Positions 25,133 through 34,937 of a DNA stretch of 64,000 nucleotides are shown piece by piece (positions within the stretch are counted from its first letter, which is position 1; each line of letters begins with the position of its first letter). The stretch is from an uncultured Bacteroidales bacterium (GTDB lineage: Bacteria > Bacteroidota > Bacteroidia > Bacteroidales > UBA932). Below the pieces are notes generated by a model. The model saw nothing but the letters and a program-made list of their open reading frames with translations. It was not told where the DNA came from and ran no database searches. The translations under genes were made by a program, and so were the position numbers. Where the stretch lies: assembly GCA_944323345.1 (NCBI GenBank), contig CALUSC010000007.1:1-64000 (forward strand), written 5' to 3'.

Positions 25133-25845
25133 CAAGGAATATGATAAGTGCTATAGCAATAGATGACGAGCCTCTGGCTCTGGCCGTCATAGAACAGTTC
25201 TGCGGGAGGGACGGGGATATTTCCCTGAAGACTTTCAGTGATCCTGTCGAAGGGCTTGCGGCCGTGAATCGCGACAGGCCTGTCCTGGTGTTCCTGGATG
25301 TCGAGATGAACGGGGTTTCAGGGATAGATGTCGCGCGTACATTGCCGGAAGGCACTTTCCTGATTTTTACTACTGCCTATGCACAGTTTGCCTTGGACGG
25401 CTTCGAACTCAATGCCGTGGATTTTCTGCATAAACCCTTTTCCTACCAGAGATTCGGAGTTGCATTGCAGAAAGTACGTACGCTGATAAGGCTGAAAAGT
25501 GCGGCTGAGACGGCGGGAAAAGCCGGGGGAGAGATTACTGTCAAATCGGAATACAAGAGTGTCAGTCTGTCGGTATCCGGGATCAGGTATATAGAAGCGA
25601 TGGACAATTATTCGAAAATCTATATGACTGGGGGAGATTCGGTGCTTACCCAGATGAGTCTGAAGGAGATGTCGGATTTGCTTCCTGCAGGTAAATTCGT
25701 GAGGATACACAGGTCTTTTATAATACCGCTGGACAAGGTTTCCAGATATTCGAGCAGGACAGTCACCCTCTCATGCGGCGTCACTCTTCCGGTCGGCCGT
25801 TCTTATTCGGCTGATTTCCGGCAGTCGGTCGGCGGGCACTGCTGA
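25129..25845 (+). CDS. LytTR-family response regulator
   Basis: A 238-aa cytoplasmic regulator paired with the upstream kinase (4-nt ATGA overlap). The receiver domain has acidic Asp12-Asp13, phospho-acceptor Asp57 in LVFLDVEM and Lys102 in LHKPF. The C-terminal LytTR DNA-binding domain spans about 135-235 (IRYIEAMDNYSKIY, FVRIHRSFII). Likely targets include the divergent Spy-like gene. The last 43 nt overlap the 3' end of queH on the other strand. Confidence 0.93.
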   Translation: MTRNMISAIAIDDEPLALAVIEQFCGRDGDISLKTFSDPVEGLAAVNRDRPVLVFLDVEMNGVSGIDVARTLPEGTFLIFTTAYAQFALDGFELNAVDFLHKPFSYQRFGVALQKVRTLIRLKSAAETAGKAGGEITVKSEYKSVSLSVSGIRYIEAMDNYSKIYMTGGDSVLTQMSLKEMSDLLPAGKFVRIHRSFIIPLDKVSRYSSRTVTLSCGVTLPVGRSYSADFRQSVGGHC

Positions 25846-26456
25846 TTCCCGTGCGGGACAGCATCCGGCGAACCGGCTTTCCTCATGGAAAATTCGCATC
25901 CGCAATATTGCTGGTTGTAGAAGTCATATTCCTTGATAAGCCGGTTCCTGCGCTCCTGCAGACCGTTTTTCCTCCAGTTCCTGTCCCACCATACCACGTC
26001 ATCATATAAGGAGGCGGCGTATTCACCTGCCGCATTGATCTGATCCAGACTTTTCCATCTGGAAGAGGCGAGGGTAGTGGTTATGACGCGATACCCGTGT
26101 TCGTGGGCGTACCGGGCTGATGATACCAGTCTCATGCGGAAGCATTCCAAGCATCTGAGGCCTCTTTCAGGCTGGTCTTCAAGGCCTTTCATTTTCTCTA
26201 ACCATGAAGCGTGGTCATAATCGGTGTCTACTGTTTCCAGACCGAGTGATTCCGCATACCTGGTACATTCATTCTTTCTTATAAGGTATTCTTCTTCCGG
26301 GTAGATATTCGGGTTGCAATAGTAGATGAGCGGTGTGATGCCGTTTTTCAACAAATATTCCACTATGGCTGAAGAGCAGGGGGCACAACAAGTATGGAGG
26401 AGAACTTTGCGTTCTCCTCCAGGCACTTCGAGTATGTTTTCCGCGTTTTTGGCCAT
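25803..26456 (-). CDS. queH: Epoxyqueuosine reductase QueH
   Basis: Reduces epoxyqueuosine to queuosine in tRNA, the last step of the pathway that Tgt enters. The 217-aa protein carries the cysteine set of the QueH (DUF208) family: HTCCAPCSS near residues 21-29, CLECFRMR and YCGCEFS. A C-terminal extension of about 20 residues past the core is encoded in the 43 nt shared with the convergent LytTR gene. It lies 36 nt downstream of ilvE. Confidence 0.92.
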   Translation of the reverse strand: MAKNAENILEVPGGERKVLLHTCCAPCSSAIVEYLLKNGITPLIYYCNPNIYPEEEYLIRKNECTRYAESLGLETVDTDYDHASWLEKMKGLEDQPERGLRCLECFRMRLVSSARYAHEHGYRVITTTLASSRWKSLDQINAAGEYAASLYDDVVWWDRNWRKNGLQERRNRLIKEYDFYNQQYCGCEFSMRKAGSPDAVPHGNQQCPPTDCRKSAE

Positions 26457-26492
26457 ATTTGGTGATTCAGGCGGACACTTTTATGCCCTTTC

Positions 26493-27527
26493 TTAATCCA
26501 CGAACAGGCACCAGCCGAACGGATCGTCTATTTCACCGTCCTGGATACCGCGTATCATCCGGTACAGTTTCAGACTCTTTGGTCCGCACTGGTCTTTCGA
26601 GCCGAAATAGTACGGGGTAACCTGGTCGGATTCGAGAGCAGGTCTGTCATCTATCTGGTAGACAGGTGTGATGACTACAGCCGTACCGCATTCTCCGACT
26701 TCTTCGAATGAAGAAAGTTCCTCTACAGGTACAGGACGCCTTTCCACTGTCATTCCGAGTTCTTTGGCTACGGTCTCCAGAGATTTGTTCGTGATGGAAG
26801 GCAGAATGGTGTCCGACTTTGGAGTTATGTATGAATTGTCCCTGATGGCGAAGAAGTTGGATGAATTGAATTCATCGATATACTGGTGATGAAGCGGATC
26901 GAGATAAAGTACGGCTTCGTAACCGAGCTTGTGGGCCAGATTGTATGAATAGAGTGAAGCGGCATAGTTGCTTCCAAGCTTGAAACTGCCCGTGCCGTTA
27001 GGTGCGGCTCTGTCGTAATCTCTTGAAATAACGACGTATGAAGGCTGCAGCGTATTTCCCGTGTAGGCTCCTACTGGGGCGCAGAGCATCAGGAACAGGC
27101 ATTCCGTAGATGATTTGACACCTAACTGCGGATTGATACCTATCAGCGTAGGTCTCAGGTACATGGATGCGTTCGTTCCGTAAGGCGGCAGGAAATCGAT
27201 GTTTTCCTTTACGACCCGGATACACATTTCGATGAAACGCTCGACGCTCGGAGCGGCGATGCCGATGTAGTTTGCAGACCTCTGAAGCCTTTTTGCATTC
27301 TCCTCAGGCCTGAAAAGCCTGACTTTGCCGTCGGCTCCGCGGAATGCCTTCAGTCCTTCGAAACATTCGATGCTGTAATGAAGGGCGCCTGCGAAGGCAT
27401 TGATGGTGAGATTGTCATCCGTGTGGCTTTCTACGGGGCCCCACTGACCGTCTTTGTAGCTGCAGCTCAAAATGGTGTTCGTCTTTCTGTAGCCGAAACC
27501 GAGCTTGGTCCAATCCAGATTTGCCAT
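26493..27527 (-). CDS. ilvE: Branched-chain amino acid aminotransferase
   Basis: A PLP-dependent enzyme that interconverts branched-chain 2-oxo acids and Val, Leu or Ile. At 344 aa it matches the longer class IV form. The PLP lysine lies in GTGSFKLGSNYAASLY, and YIDEFNSSNFFAI and GTAVVITPVYQI are family landmarks. It follows ilvA by 49 nt on the same strand, so threonine deamination and the terminal transamination of isoleucine synthesis are encoded together. Confidence 0.95.
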   Translation of the reverse strand: MANLDWTKLGFGYRKTNTILSCSYKDGQWGPVESHTDDNLTINAFAGALHYSIECFEGLKAFRGADGKVRLFRPEENAKRLQRSANYIGIAAPSVERFIEMCIRVVKENIDFLPPYGTNASMYLRPTLIGINPQLGVKSSTECLFLMLCAPVGAYTGNTLQPSYVVISRDYDRAAPNGTGSFKLGSNYAASLYSYNLAHKLGYEAVLYLDPLHHQYIDEFNSSNFFAIRDNSYITPKSDTILPSITNKSLETVAKELGMTVERRPVPVEELSSFEEVGECGTAVVITPVYQIDDRPALESDQVTPYYFGSKDQCGPKSLKLYRMIRGIQDGEIDDPFGWCLFVD

Positions 27528-27576
27528 AGTCCGTATTATATTGATTAAAATTTCAGCTTTATTGGCCGGAGGCCGC

Positions 27577-28836
27577 CTAAATGAGGATTTCGAACAGTTT
27601 GTTGTTTTCGTTGATATACTCGTATGCTATCTTGTTCGCATCCATCCGGTGTACGAGGGCCTCGAAATCTTCCTTGCTTTCCACTTCGATGCCGATGAGG
27701 GCCGGGCCTTCTTCCTTGTTAGTTTTCTTGATGTACTGGAAGAGTACCAGATCGTCCTTCGGGCCGAGGTTGTCCCGGATGAATGAAAGGAATGCTCCGG
27801 AGCGTTGAGGAAAGCTGATTATGAAATAATGCTTCAGACCTTCGTAGAGCAGGGATTTTTCCCTGATTTCCTCTGTGCGCGTGATGTCGTTGTTGCTTCC
27901 GCTGATGATGCATCCGACCCTCTTGCCCTTTATCTTGTCGGCATAGAATCTTAGTGCTGCAGCAGACAGCGCGCCTGCCGGCTCCACGACAATCGCGCTT
28001 TTGTTGTACATGTCGATGATGGTGGTGCAGACGGCCCCTTCAGGCACGACTACGATGTCATCGAGGACTTTCTTGCATATTTCGTATGTGAGTTCCCCTG
28101 CTTTTTTCACGGCAGCACCGTCCACGAACTTGTCTATGTGTTCGAGTTCCACGATTTCACCCTTTTCGATGGCCGTCTTCATGCATGGAGCACCTGCCGG
28201 TTCCACTCCGATGATCTTGGTTTCAGGCGATGCCAGTTTCATGTAGGCACCTACTCCAGATGCAAGCCCGCCTCCTCCGATAGGGACGAACAGATAGTCG
28301 AGCGGTTTCTTCATCTGTTTTTCTATCTCCAGCCCGATGGTAGCCTGTCCCTCGATGATTTTCTTGTCGTCAAACGGAGGAATGAATGTTTTTCCTGCCT
28401 TCTCCGCATATTCGATGGCCTCTTTGTTCGCCGCATCGAAAGTGTCACCGGTCAGGACGATGTCGATGTATTCCTTGCCGAACATCCGTACCTGTTCGAT
28501 TTTCTGCTTCGGGGTAGTGGTCGGCATGTAGATCGAGCCCATTATGTGGAGCTTGTTGCACGAGAACGCCACACCCTGTGCATGATTTCCCGCGCTTGCG
28601 CAGACGATTCCGTATTTCAATGCATCCGGAGGTATCGTACGTATCTTGTTGTATGCGCCGCGGATTTTGTATGACCGGACTATCTGCAGGTCTTCCCTTT
28701 TCAGATAGACTTCAGCGTCGTATTTTTCAGATAAGTTCTGATTCAGGAGCATAGGAGTCGGGTCTATCACTTCGTCGAGGATTTTCGACGCCATCACCAC
28801 ATCTTCTATGCGTGGAAAATATTCTGTTTCTGCCAT
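27577..28836 (-). CDS. ilvA: Threonine ammonia-lyase
   Basis: Converts threonine to 2-oxobutanoate, the first step of isoleucine synthesis. The 419-aa protein has the PLP lysine in REDLQIVRSYKIRGAYN, the phosphate loop GGGGLASG and SAGNHAQG. The C-terminal ACT-like regulatory domain begins near residue 325 and is of the short type. The start at 28836 is chosen because MAETEYFPRIEDV matches the family; an upstream Met adds 8 residues. It heads the ilvA-ilvE-queH series. Confidence 0.94.
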   Translation of the reverse strand: MAETEYFPRIEDVVMASKILDEVIDPTPMLLNQNLSEKYDAEVYLKREDLQIVRSYKIRGAYNKIRTIPPDALKYGIVCASAGNHAQGVAFSCNKLHIMGSIYMPTTTPKQKIEQVRMFGKEYIDIVLTGDTFDAANKEAIEYAEKAGKTFIPPFDDKKIIEGQATIGLEIEKQMKKPLDYLFVPIGGGGLASGVGAYMKLASPETKIIGVEPAGAPCMKTAIEKGEIVELEHIDKFVDGAAVKKAGELTYEICKKVLDDIVVVPEGAVCTTIIDMYNKSAIVVEPAGALSAAALRFYADKIKGKRVGCIISGSNNDITRTEEIREKSLLYEGLKHYFIISFPQRSGAFLSFIRDNLGPKDDLVLFQYIKKTNKEEGPALIGIEVESKEDFEALVHRMDANKIAYEYINENNKLFEILI

Positions 28837-28876
28837 GATTTGTAATTTCTGCTGCCGCAATGGTCATTGCAACATA

Positions 28877-28884
28877 CAAAGATA
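28877..28884 (-). promoter_or_regulatory. -7 box upstream of ilvA
   Basis: TATCTTTG on the minus strand fits TAnnTTTG, about 40 nt before the ilvA ATG. A partial TTG lies 16 bp upstream. Confidence 0.5.
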
Positions 28885-28898
28885 AATATTTTTCTGCA

Positions 28899-28921
28899 GA
28901 CAAGGAAACTTTTCCTCTGTC
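28899..28921 (-). terminator. Possible terminator after the alaS-lptF/fmt-TPK series
   Basis: On the minus strand GACAGAGGAAA can pair with TTTCCTTGTC, with one bulged G and a small loop, 29 nt past the thiamine pyrophosphokinase stop. An A/T-rich tract follows rather than a pure T-run. Confidence 0.35.
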
Positions 28922-28949
28922 ACAGCGTGGCAGTAACAGTATGAAAATG

Positions 28950-29609
28950 TCAGTCGAGAATGACGAGGGCGACGGACGGATGGCTGAATTCGAGATGCAC
29001 CGTGTCTTCGGACGCGCGGTTCAGGGTCGCTTTCCACCAGTTGTCGAACACCACGCCGTCGGTAGGCCATACGAGTCCTTTTGATTTGATATTCAGACTA
29101 TTGTCTGGAGAAAACAGCGAAAATGCACGGCCTTCCCCGCACTGGATGTCCACAGTGCCGGTAATGGCGAAAGCCGTAGACCAGTCGGAGACCATTTCGA
29201 TGTGAGGGCCGCCGGAGAAACAGCGGGCGTATTCCATCAGCAGCGACAGGTTTCCTATGGTATGATCCTCCCTGTCCCCTGTACCTCCCAGAATATAAAT
29301 ATCGGTCACATCGGGAAAATGATTCATGACGTATCTTACCGCCTTGGTCTGGTCATTGTCGTCCTGGCCTGTTTCATGGACAGTCAGGCCTTTGTACCGT
29401 GCAAGCGCCGTCCTGCTTACGGAATCCATGTCGCCTATGACCACGTCCGGCATCCTTTCGCCGCCGAAAACGGCTTCCATATTCCGGAAGTATTTCATCA
29501 GCGCACCGTCGCAGCATATAATGTAATCTGCATTTTTCAGCAGATATCTGGGATAGTCTTTCTTCGGGAATTTTCCGTTGTCGATGATTACGGCCGTTTT
29601 CATGTTCAT
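28950..29609 (-). CDS. Thiamine pyrophosphokinase
   Basis: Transfers pyrophosphate from ATP to thiamine to make thiamine diphosphate, the cofactor of Dxs. The 219-aa protein has the catalytic-domain motifs CCDGALMKY, VIGDMDSV and DDNDQTKAV near residues 84-90, then GGTGDREDHTIGNL. The C-terminal vitamin-B1-binding domain has FSLFSPDNSLNIKSKGL. Its ATG overlaps the stop of the upstream LptF-Fmt gene by 4 nt, indicating coupled translation. No riboswitch is visible. Confidence 0.92.
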   Translation of the reverse strand: MNMKTAVIIDNGKFPKKDYPRYLLKNADYIICCDGALMKYFRNMEAVFGGERMPDVVIGDMDSVSRTALARYKGLTVHETGQDDNDQTKAVRYVMNHFPDVTDIYILGGTGDREDHTIGNLSLLMEYARCFSGGPHIEMVSDWSTAFAITGTVDIQCGEGRAFSLFSPDNSLNIKSKGLVWPTDGVVFDNWWKATLNRASEDTVHLEFSHPSVALVILD

Positions 29610-32092
29610 GCTTTTATCGATTCACGATACTTGTCCAGGACCTCTGACGAAGTTCCTTTCGAGACTGTGTATGACTCGGGATCGCGGAAGCCCAGCAGGA
29701 AATCTTTCGCCGTCATTCTCTTCTTGCCGGCCATCTGTATGTCCGTCAATGCAATGATGCCGTCGGAGGCCGATATGGCCAGTATTTCTTTCCCGTCAGA
29801 CAATATTGTTCCGGCCGGAACACTTCCGCTCCTGCCGCAAAGTTTCATGAGCCTGCCGGTTTCTTCCGGACCCAGAAGTTCGGATGCGAAAATCTTTACA
29901 GGCAGAATCTTGCCGTCTTTGACCAGTTCGGTATATGCTGCAGGATACGGGCTCAGTCCGCGGATCAGGTTCCGTATCTCCTTTGCAGGTCTCTCCCAGT
30001 CTATGTGGCAAAGCTCCCGGCTGAGTTTCGGCGCAGGTTTGAGCACTTCGGAACCCTGTATGAAGCTTTTCTGCAGACGCAGTTCCACCTTCTTGTCGAA
30101 AATGGCTTCGATGGTATCCAGTACGGTACGGGCTCCTGTTTCCATGAGCTTGTCGTGTATCGTTCCGGCGTTGTCGTCATCTTCGATTCTGCACTGTTCC
30201 CTGAAGATGATATGTCCCGTATCCATGCCTTCATTTATCATGAAAGTAGTCACTCCGGTGAAGTGTTCGCCGTTGATTACCGCCCAGTTGATAGGGGCGG
30301 CGCCGCGGTATTGCGGGAGAAGTGCCGCGTGTAGGTTGAAGGTCCCGTATTTCGGCATGCTCCAGACTTCTTCCGGAAGCATGCGGAAAGCTACCACTAC
30401 AAACAGGTCGGCATTCCATGCCCGAAGTGCGGACAGGAATTCCGGATCTTTCAGGGAGACTGGCTGCAGTACCGGCAGACCATGTTCTACAGCATATTTC
30501 TTGACTGCGCTTTCATTGACTTTCAGTCCTCTTCCGCTGGCCTTGTCTGCTACCGTCACTACTCCGGCTACGGTATAACCGCTTTTCACAATTGCATCGA
30601 GGGATGCTACGGCAAATTCCGGAGTACCCATGAAAACTATCCTGGTCTTTCTCATTTTTCTCAAGACTTTGTTTTTGATCTTCCTGAACAGCAGCCCGAT
30701 TCTTTCGGTATCTATCAGGGATTTGTCATTTATGGCGTTCCAGGTGAACAGCAGGCCGATAGGCAGCAGTACCACGGATGAAATGAATACTCCTACGAAT
30801 GCCGAAACCGCACCGTCTTTCGCCAGCTTGTTCCCGGTAATGTCGATTACCCAGTACAAGACGAAGAACAGTACCGCAATGATGGCAGGCGTACCCAGGC
30901 CGCCTTTCCTGATCAGGGCACCGAGCGGGGCGCCGATGAAGAAAAATATGAAACAGGCGAACGAAAGGGCGAACTTTTTCAGGATTTCTACGTCTATTCT
31001 CCTTAAAGTCAGTGCGTTGTAGTAGCGTTCACGTCCGTATGTAGTAAGTTCCCCTATCGCCTCATTGACTTTCGAAATGGCATTCTTCTCCGCCTCTATC
31101 TCTTTTTCCAGATCATCCCACTTTCCGAAATTTTCATAGGAAAACGCCGATTTCAACTTGTCATTTCTCCTGTTGGCCGTATCCAGCTGGAAATGATATT
31201 TCAATGCCCTGTCCGTATAGAATCTGGCAATATTGTCCATCTTGGCATTCGAATCTATCCTTCCTATAGAATCCTCGCTGTGGTTCAGCTGTCTCAGGTT
31301 CATCGTCCTTACCTCATCGCCGAAGCGGGTGTTCTCCGACTTTTTGAAGGCATAGTTTTCGAGAGGTATGACCATTTCCTGCTTGTCGAATTCTATTTTC
31401 TGGAGCTGGAGGGTAGTGTCGCGGTATTTCCTGTTATTTGTCTCCTCGTAGTTTATTCCGCTGTAAAGTACGAATGTCAGATATGTCTTGTCTTCCGACA
31501 TTTTCATCATCGCGGAATCGGCCAGGGTCAGGCTGGTGTTCCCTTTCTTGCCTGTATGGTTGTACACCATGACGCCATGCATGATGCCGCTCTCCTTGTC
31601 TCTGTCTCCGACGCGCAGGATGTAGCCGTCTATACCGTCATAGAACGTTCCGGTAGGGATCTTGATTTCTTCCTTTGTTTTTCCGATATCGTCCCGGAGA
31701 GTGAAAATCTTGTTATACGCTACCGGGATAAGTTCGTTCGATATGAAAAAGGCGCCTACACTTATCAGGGCGGACACTATGATCAGAGGCATGAGCACTC
31801 TTTTAAGAGAGATACCTGCCGCCTTTATGGCCAGAAGCTCATTGTTCTCACCCAGTGTTCCGAGTGTCATCACCGCTGAAAGCAGGGTGGCAAGAGGCAG
31901 GGAAAGCGGGATCAGTGTCGCGCTTCCCCAACCTAAAAATTCCAGTATAACCTTGAAACTAAGTCCTTTGCCTACGAGTTCGTCGATGTACAGCCACAGA
32001 AACTGCATCATCAGTATGAAAATGACTACGAACAGGATCGCGAAGAACGGTCCTATAAACGAACTCAATATGAACCTGTCGAGTCTTTTCAT
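29606..32092 (-). CDS. In-frame fusion: LptF-type permease and methionyl-tRNA formyltransferase
   Basis: An uninterrupted 828-codon reading frame. Residues 1 to about 479 form a YjgP/YjgQ permease with membrane segments at about 10-35, 55-75 and 100-120, a periplasmic region and three C-terminal segments. From Met480 (ATG at 30655) a complete Fmt follows, with MRKTRIVFMGTPEFAV, FNLHAALLPQYRGAAPIN and NEGMDTGHII, then its C-terminal domain. Fmt formylates Met-tRNAfMet. There is no stop between the parts. Either a membrane-tethered Fmt is made, Fmt is also started at Met480, or a stop was lost in assembly. It lies 17 nt after alaS. Confidence 0.85.
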   Translation of the reverse strand: MKRLDRFILSSFIGPFFAILFVVIFILMMQFLWLYIDELVGKGLSFKVILEFLGWGSATLIPLSLPLATLLSAVMTLGTLGENNELLAIKAAGISLKRVLMPLIIVSALISVGAFFISNELIPVAYNKIFTLRDDIGKTKEEIKIPTGTFYDGIDGYILRVGDRDKESGIMHGVMVYNHTGKKGNTSLTLADSAMMKMSEDKTYLTFVLYSGINYEETNNRKYRDTTLQLQKIEFDKQEMVIPLENYAFKKSENTRFGDEVRTMNLRQLNHSEDSIGRIDSNAKMDNIARFYTDRALKYHFQLDTANRRNDKLKSAFSYENFGKWDDLEKEIEAEKNAISKVNEAIGELTTYGRERYYNALTLRRIDVEILKKFALSFACFIFFFIGAPLGALIRKGGLGTPAIIAVLFFVLYWVIDITGNKLAKDGAVSAFVGVFISSVVLLPIGLLFTWNAINDKSLIDTERIGLLFRKIKNKVLRKMRKTRIVFMGTPEFAVASLDAIVKSGYTVAGVVTVADKASGRGLKVNESAVKKYAVEHGLPVLQPVSLKDPEFLSALRAWNADLFVVVAFRMLPEEVWSMPKYGTFNLHAALLPQYRGAAPINWAVINGEHFTGVTTFMINEGMDTGHIIFREQCRIEDDDNAGTIHDKLMETGARTVLDTIEAIFDKKVELRLQKSFIQGSEVLKPAPKLSRELCHIDWERPAKEIRNLIRGLSPYPAAYTELVKDGKILPVKIFASELLGPEETGRLMKLCGRSGSVPAGTILSDGKEILAISASDGIIALTDIQMAGKKRMTAKDFLLGFRDPESYTVSKGTSSEVLDKYRESIKA

Positions 32093-32109
32093 CCGGAATG
32101 CGGTATGGC

Positions 32110-34728
32110 TTATTTGCCTGTGGCGAGTTTAATCATCGTATCCATGGCATCGGAAAGTCCGGCTGTGTCCTTGCCTCCGGCCGTAGCCAGCCCCGGCTGG
32201 CCTCCGCCTCCTCCGAGTATGGACTTTGCGGCTTCCTTGATATCCTTGCCGGCATTGTGCCCGGCAGCCACCATGTCCGATGAATACATGATCATCAGCT
32301 GCGGCTTGCCTGCATATTCGAATGCGCCGAGCAGGGCCGTGTTTTCAGTTTCTTTCTGCAGCATGAACGCCGCGTTTTTCAGAAGCACGGGGTCGACAGG
32401 CATGTTGACTTTCACTACCTTGATTCCGTTCACCAGCTCTGCCTTGGCTTCAAGCTCTTTCTTCATGACCACGGCTTTTTCCTTCGCCACATTTTCCATC
32501 TCCTTCTTGTAGCGGTCGTTTTCTTCTATGAGTTTCCTGATAGAGCCGGCCAGGTCCGGAACATTGTTGAAAAGCGCACGCGCCGCCCTCAGAGTGTTTT
32601 CCATGGAGTCTACGATATCCTCGGCCTGGCGTCCTGTCGTGGCTTCTATCCTTCTCACTCCGGCAGCGATGGCTGATTCGGAAATGATCTTGAAGAAGCC
32701 TATCTGGCCTGTGGCACGGACATGCGTACCGCCGCAAAGCTCTATGGAATCGCCGAAGCGCACGACTCTCACCCTGTCGCCGTATTTTTCGCCGAACAGA
32801 GCCATGGCGCCCATTTCTTTCGCTTCTTCCATGGTGGCATTCCTGTTTTCACACAGCGGCGAATTAAGCCTGATCAGGGCATTGACACGTCTTTCCACTT
32901 CATCTATCTGCTCATCGGTAAGCTTCTCGAAGTGAGAGAAGTCGAACCTGAAATAATTTTCGCATACGTATGAACCTTTCTGCTCGACATGAGTACCCAG
33001 AATTTCTCTCAGAGCCTTGTGCAGCAGGTGTGTGGCCGTGTGGTTGTTCGTTATTCCGAGCCTCCTTTCCCCATCGACTTCCAGCCTGAACACTCCGGAA
33101 CAGTCCTCCGGTATGCTCTCTGCGATGTGGATCGTGAGGTTGTTTTCCTTTATGGTGTTGAGTATCCTGATTTTCTGTCCGGATGCGGATTCTATGTACC
33201 CGGTATCTCCCACCTGGCCGCCCATCTCGGCATAGAAAGGCGTCTTGTCGAATACGAGCTGGTACATTACTTTGTTCTTGGCCTTGACGGTACGATGTTT
33301 CACAAGTACGGCGCCGTCAGCCGAAGTCTGGTCGTAGCCGAGAAACTCTACGTTTTCGCAGTGCCGGAATTCCACCCAGTCTCCTGATTCAATGGCGGTA
33401 GCGTTCCTGGCCCTTTCCTTCTGCTTCTGCAATTCCTTTTCGAACCCCTCCAGATCTATTCTGAAGCCTCGTTCCGAGGCAATGAGTTCGCTCAGGTCGA
33501 TAGGGAACCCGAACGTATCGTACAATACGAAAGCGTCTTCACCTTTTATGAGTCTGGTATCTTCCGCTTTCTCCATGATGGTCTCTATCAGTTTGATACC
33601 TCTGTCAAGCGTGCGAAGGAACGCCATTTCCTCTTCCCGGATGACTTTTTCGATGAGAGTCTGCTGGGCAGGAAGTTCCGGATAAAATTCGCCCATGTCA
33701 TCCACCAGCTGTCCTACAAGCCTGCAAAGGAACGGTTCGTTGAATCCCAGGAACGTATATCCGTACCTGACTGCCCTTCTGAGTATTCGCCTGATGACAT
33801 ATCCTGCTTTCACGTTTGAAGGAAGCTGCCCGTCGGCTATGGAGAAACTTATGGCCCTGATGTGGTCGGCAATCACCCTCATGGCGACTTCCGTTTTTTC
33901 CGATTCGTGATAGCCGTGTCCGGAGAGTTCCTCTATCCTGGCTATCATGCCTGTGAATACATCGGTATCGTAGTTGCTGGTCTTGCCCTGAAGAGTCATG
34001 CAGAGCCTTTCGAATCCCATGCCGGTGTCGACATTTTTGTTCGGGAGCAGTTCCAGTTCACCGTTTGCCTTGCGGTTGAACTGCATGAAGACCAGATTCC
34101 ATATTTCGATTACCAGATGATGCCCCTTGTTCACGAGCTCGCGTCCCGGTACAGCCTTGCGCTCCTCTTCGGACCTGAGATCCACATGGATTTCGCTGCA
34201 AGGACCGCACGGCCCCGTATCTCCCATTTCCCAGAAATTGTCGTGCTTGTTGCCGAGCAGAATCCTGTCGGCAGGAAGATGCTTTTTCCATTCTTCGAGA
34301 GCTTCGTTGTCCATCCCGGTGCCGTCGGCGGCATCGCCTTCGAAAACCGTGGCGTAGAGCCTGTCCTTGTCTATCCCGTACACTTCAGTCAGAAGTTCCC
34401 ATGCCCATGAAATGGCCTCGGACTTGAAATAATCGCCGAAACTCCAGTTTCCGAGCATCTCGAACATGGTGTGGTGGTACGAGTCGTGGCCCACCTCTTC
34501 GAGATCGTTGTGCTTCCCGCTTACCCTTAAGCATTTCTGGCTGTCAGCCACTCTTTTATGCCGGGGAACGCTGTTGCCGAGGAAGAAGTCCTTGAACTGG
34601 TTCATGCCGGCATTCGTGAACATGAGCGTAGGGTCGTTCTTCACGACCATGGGTGCGGAAGGCACGATAGTATGCCCCTTGGATGCGAAAAAATCCAGGA
34701 AGGCCTTTCTTATTTCCTTTGAAGTCAT
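32110..34728 (-). CDS. alaS: Alanyl-tRNA synthetase
   Basis: Charges tRNA-Ala. The 872-aa protein has the class II catalytic domain from [15 protein letters not shown], with [13 protein letters not shown]. The tRNA-recognition domain follows. The editing domain has the zinc motifs [11 protein letters not shown] and CGGTHV. A C-terminal coiled coil and DHHA1 domain end in [14 protein letters not shown]. It heads an alaS-lptF/fmt-TPK transcript and has a leader hairpin. It is divergent from the M23 peptidase genes. Confidence 0.97.
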   Translation of the reverse strand: MTSKEIRKAFLDFFASKGHTIVPSAPMVVKNDPTLMFTNAGMNQFKDFFLGNSVPRHKRVADSQKCLRVSGKHNDLEEVGHDSYHHTMFEMLGNWSFGDYFKSEAISWAWELLTEVYGIDKDRLYATVFEGDAADGTGMDNEALEEWKKHLPADRILLGNKHDNFWEMGDTGPCGPCSEIHVDLRSEEERKAVPGRELVNKGHHLVIEIWNLVFMQFNRKANGELELLPNKNVDTGMGFERLCMTLQGKTSNYDTDVFTGMIARIEELSGHGYHESEKTEVAMRVIADHIRAISFSIADGQLPSNVKAGYVIRRILRRAVRYGYTFLGFNEPFLCRLVGQLVDDMGEFYPELPAQQTLIEKVIREEEMAFLRTLDRGIKLIETIMEKAEDTRLIKGEDAFVLYDTFGFPIDLSELIASERGFRIDLEGFEKELQKQKERARNATAIESGDWVEFRHCENVEFLGYDQTSADGAVLVKHRTVKAKNKVMYQLVFDKTPFYAEMGGQVGDTGYIESASGQKIRILNTIKENNLTIHIAESIPEDCSGVFRLEVDGERRLGITNNHTATHLLHKALREILGTHVEQKGSYVCENYFRFDFSHFEKLTDEQIDEVERRVNALIRLNSPLCENRNATMEEAKEMGAMALFGEKYGDRVRVVRFGDSIELCGGTHVRATGQIGFFKIISESAIAAGVRRIEATTGRQAEDIVDSMENTLRAARALFNNVPDLAGSIRKLIEENDRYKKEMENVAKEKAVVMKKELEAKAELVNGIKVVKVNMPVDPVLLKNAAFMLQKETENTALLGAFEYAGKPQLMIMYSSDMVAAGHNAGKDIKEAAKSILGGGGGQPGLATAGGKDTAGLSDAMDTMIKLATGK

Positions 34729-34756
34729 ATATCTTACTTTACTATTATCCCTGTCA

Positions 34757-34788
34757 TGAATCCTGATTCCGCGTGCGGACCGGATTCA
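34757..34788 (-). promoter_or_regulatory. alaS leader hairpin
   Basis: Outer arms TGAATCC (34757-34763) and GGATTCA (34782-34788) enclose the inner pair TCCGC/GCGGA. The stem lies near the 5' end of the predicted alaS leader, between its -7 box and the ATG. A control role is possible but inferred. Confidence 0.4.
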
Positions 34789-34801
34789 GCAAAATATCCT
34801 G

Positions 34802-34809
34802 CAAAATTA
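34802..34809 (-). promoter_or_regulatory. -7 box upstream of alaS
   Basis: TAATTTTG on the minus strand fits TAnnTTTG, about 74 nt before the alaS ATG. No clear -33 box is seen. Confidence 0.45.
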
Positions 34810-34923
34810 GTAAAATTCAGCAACTCTTTTAAATTTTCCGTAAAAATCCTCCCGGTATGAGCAGTTTTCTTCTTATATGGTGCCATTTCATGGCAAAACA
34901 GGCTTGGTTTCATGAAAAATGAT

Positions 34924-34931
34924 TATATTTG
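34924..34931 (+). promoter_or_regulatory. -7 box abutting the first M23 peptidase start
   Basis: TATATTTG ends 6 nt before the ATG at 34938. A TTG lies 17 bp upstream. With the usual spacing the transcript would begin at or within a few nt of the start codon, so a leaderless mRNA is possible. Confidence 0.55.
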
Positions 34932-34937
34932 CATATT

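Noticed and set aside
28836-29609. Thiamine riboswitch near thiamine pyrophosphokinase
   Set aside because: The gene is inside an operon after lptF-fmt with a 4-nt overlap; no leader space for a riboswitch.
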